Shown here: positions 6,364 through 7,588 of the stretch, in pieces
Layout of the letters: every line of letters begins with the position of its first letter
How positions within the stretch are numbered: position 1 is the stretch's first letter
NCBI GenBank assembly: GCA_029858755.1
Contig: JAOUEK010000081.1
Location: 1-7,588 of the forward strand
DNA from: Thermoleophilia bacterium
Lineage (GTDB): Bacteria; Actinomycetota; Thermoleophilia; Gaiellales; Gaiellaceae
Length of the DNA stretch: 7,588 bases
Reading direction: 5' to 3'
Notes under the pieces: model-generated
Database searches by the model: none
Told to the model about the DNA's origin: nothing
The model's input: only the letters and a program-made list of their open reading frames with translations
Position numbers and translations under genes: made by a program

Positions 6364-7588
6364 CGGACGACGACGTCCGCGCGCTGATCGACGACCCGAC
6401 CGCGCGTCCCGAGGTTGCCGCGACGGAGCTGACCGAGGCGCTGCTCGGGCGGCTCGAGCGCGCCCGGAGCCTCAACGCGATGATCACGGTCACGCCGGAG
6501 CTCGCCCTGGCGCAGGCGCGGAACGCAGACGACCGTCGCCGCCGGGGCGAGCCGCTCCGGCTCGACGGGATGCCCCTCGTGCTCAAGGACAACATCGACG
6601 TCGCCGGCGTGCCGACGACGGTCGGCTCACGGCTCTTCGCCGATCGGGTGGCGACGGAGGACGCCGAGGTCACGCGCAGGTTGCGTGACGCGGGCGCTGT
6701 GATCCTCGGCAAGGCGAACATGCACGAGCTCGCGTTCGGCGCCACGTCCGCCAACGAGGCGTTCGGCGCCGTCGTCAACCCAGCCGCGCCGGACCGCATC
6801 CCCGGCGGCTCGAGCGGCGGGTCGGGTGCCGCCGTCGCCGCCGACCTCTGCCTCGCGGCCATCGGCACGGACACGGGAGGGTCGGTGCGGCTGCCGGCAT
6901 CGCTCTGCGGGGTGTCGGGCATCCGGCCGACCTACGGCGCCGCTTCGAACCGGGGCATCCAGCCCGTGTCCGCGACGCTCGACACCGTCGGGCCGCTGGC
7001 CCGGAGCGTCACGGACGTGCGCGCGGTGCTCGCTGCGATCGCCGGCTTCGACCCCCGCGACCCGACCTCGCGCGACCTCACCCTCGAACTCGCCGGCCCG
7101 GACGACGTGACCGGGCTGCGCGTGGGCGTCGTCCGGGCGCTGCTGGACGTGTCCGAGCCGGCGGTCGCCTCGTGCGTCGAGGCGCTCGCCGACGAGCTCG
7201 CTGCCCTCGGCGCGTCCCTGGCGCCGGTCGAGCTCCCCGGCTGGGAGGAGGCGGTCTCCGCCTGTCGGCGCCTGATTCCCGGCGAGGCGCTCGCGGTCTA
7301 CGGCGAGGCGCTGGCCACCCGCCCCGAGCTGCTCGAGGAAGGCACCAGGCGCCGCCTCGGTGGGGCGCTGGGCACCGGCGAGGAGGATCTCGCAGCGCTC
7401 CGCGAGCAGCGTGCCCGCTGGACGGCGGCCTTCGAGGCGGCGCTCACCGCCGTCGACGTCGTGCTCATGCCGACGATCCCGATCGAGGCCCCCCTCGCCC
7501 GGGGCGCCGACACGGTGCACACCACCGACGCGATCGTCCCCTTCGTGTTCCTGCTCGCCTTCGCGCACGTCCCCGCGCTGTCGCTGCC
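6360..7588 (+). CDS. Amidase-signature family hydrolase, partial (3' end outside window)
   Basis: This open frame runs to the window edge without a stop, giving 409 complete codons of a protein usually 450-500 residues long. The amidase-signature triad is complete: Lys76 in VLKDNID, cis-Ser151 in PGGSSGGSG and nucleophile Ser175 in GTDTGGSVRLPA. The spacings of 75 and 24 residues equal those known for GatA. TYGAASNRGIQPVSATLDTV followed by GPLARSV is typical of the family, as is VLMPTIPIEAP near the end. The family hydrolyses C-N bonds of amides, carbamates or ureas, and members include GatA, catabolic amidases and allophanate hydrolase. No gatB or gatC is visible, and the setting after transport and dehydrogenase genes favours a catabolic amidase; the substrate is not known. 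The start ATG overlaps the dehydrogenase stop as ATGA, with no separate ribosome binding site, so translation is likely coupled. Confidence 0.92.
   Translation, partial: MTDDDVRALIDDPTARPEVAATELTEALLGRLERARSLNAMITVTPELALAQARNADDRRRRGEPLRLDGMPLVLKDNIDVAGVPTTVGSRLFADRVATEDAEVTRRLRDAGAVILGKANMHELAFGATSANEAFGAVVNPAAPDRIPGGSSGGSGAAVAADLCLAAIGTDTGGSVRLPASLCGVSGIRPTYGAASNRGIQPVSATLDTVGPLARSVTDVRAVLAAIAGFDPRDPTSRDLTLELAGPDDVTGLRVGVVRALLDVSEPAVASCVEALADELAALGASLAPVELPGWEEAVSACRRLIPGEALAVYGEALATRPELLEEGTRRRLGGALGTGEEDLAALREQRARWTAAFEAALTAVDVVLMPTIPIEAPLARGADTVHTTDAIVPFVFLLAFAHVPALSL

Noticed and set aside
6627..7568. Minus-strand open frame of 313 codons opposite the amidase
   Set aside because: Shadow frame; the plus-strand amidase has a complete catalytic triad over the same bases.

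Overview
The window is a GC-rich segment in which every convincing gene lies on the plus strand. Gene starts (ATG or GTG), ATGA stop/start overlaps and strong G/C bias at third codon positions suit a high-GC bacterium. The C-terminal style of the ABC ATPase and the permease sequences make an actinobacterium, perhaps of the Thermoleophilia type, my best guess. That is an impression from protein style, not a measured result; a high-GC proteobacterium is not excluded.

Layout: (1) 3-581, the C-terminal end of a MalK/UgpC-type ATPase whose nucleotide-binding part lies upstream of the window. (2) 582-720, a 139-nt gap with two short stem-loops just after the ATPase stop, a good promoter candidate (TTGACG-17 nt-GATGAT), a small near-palindrome near the expected transcription start, and purine-rich ribosome binding sequence. 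(3) 721-2313, an extracellular solute-binding protein with no cysteine. (4) 2334-3260 and 3262-4173, two inner-membrane permeases of the carbohydrate-uptake (CUT1, MalF/MalG-like) kind, each with an EAA loop. (5) 4187-5257, an extended short-chain NAD-dependent epimerase/dehydratase. (6) 5254-6363, an isocitrate/isopropylmalate-dehydrogenase-family enzyme with its catalytic and NAD-binding residues. (7) 6360 to the end, an amidase-signature hydrolase cut by the window edge.

Gaps between genes from 721 onward are 20 nt (or 77 nt if the first permease starts later), 1 nt, 13 nt, -4 nt and -4 nt, so this looks like one transcription unit. The likely job is uptake of a sugar or sugar-derived compound by the ABC importer, followed by cytoplasmic oxidation or epimerisation, oxidative decarboxylation of a 2-hydroxy acid, and hydrolysis of an amide. 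No single known pathway that I recognise combines these enzymes in this order, so the substrate is open.

The most striking non-coding signal is a perfect 14-bp inverted repeat with a 5-nt loop (2357-2389) between the binding-protein gene and the body of the first permease. One arm contains an ideal Shine-Dalgarno sequence and the other its complement. It is well placed to make the binding protein more abundant than the permeases, and it leaves the true start of the first permease uncertain. I found no tRNA, rRNA, CRISPR array, insertion sequence or phage gene.
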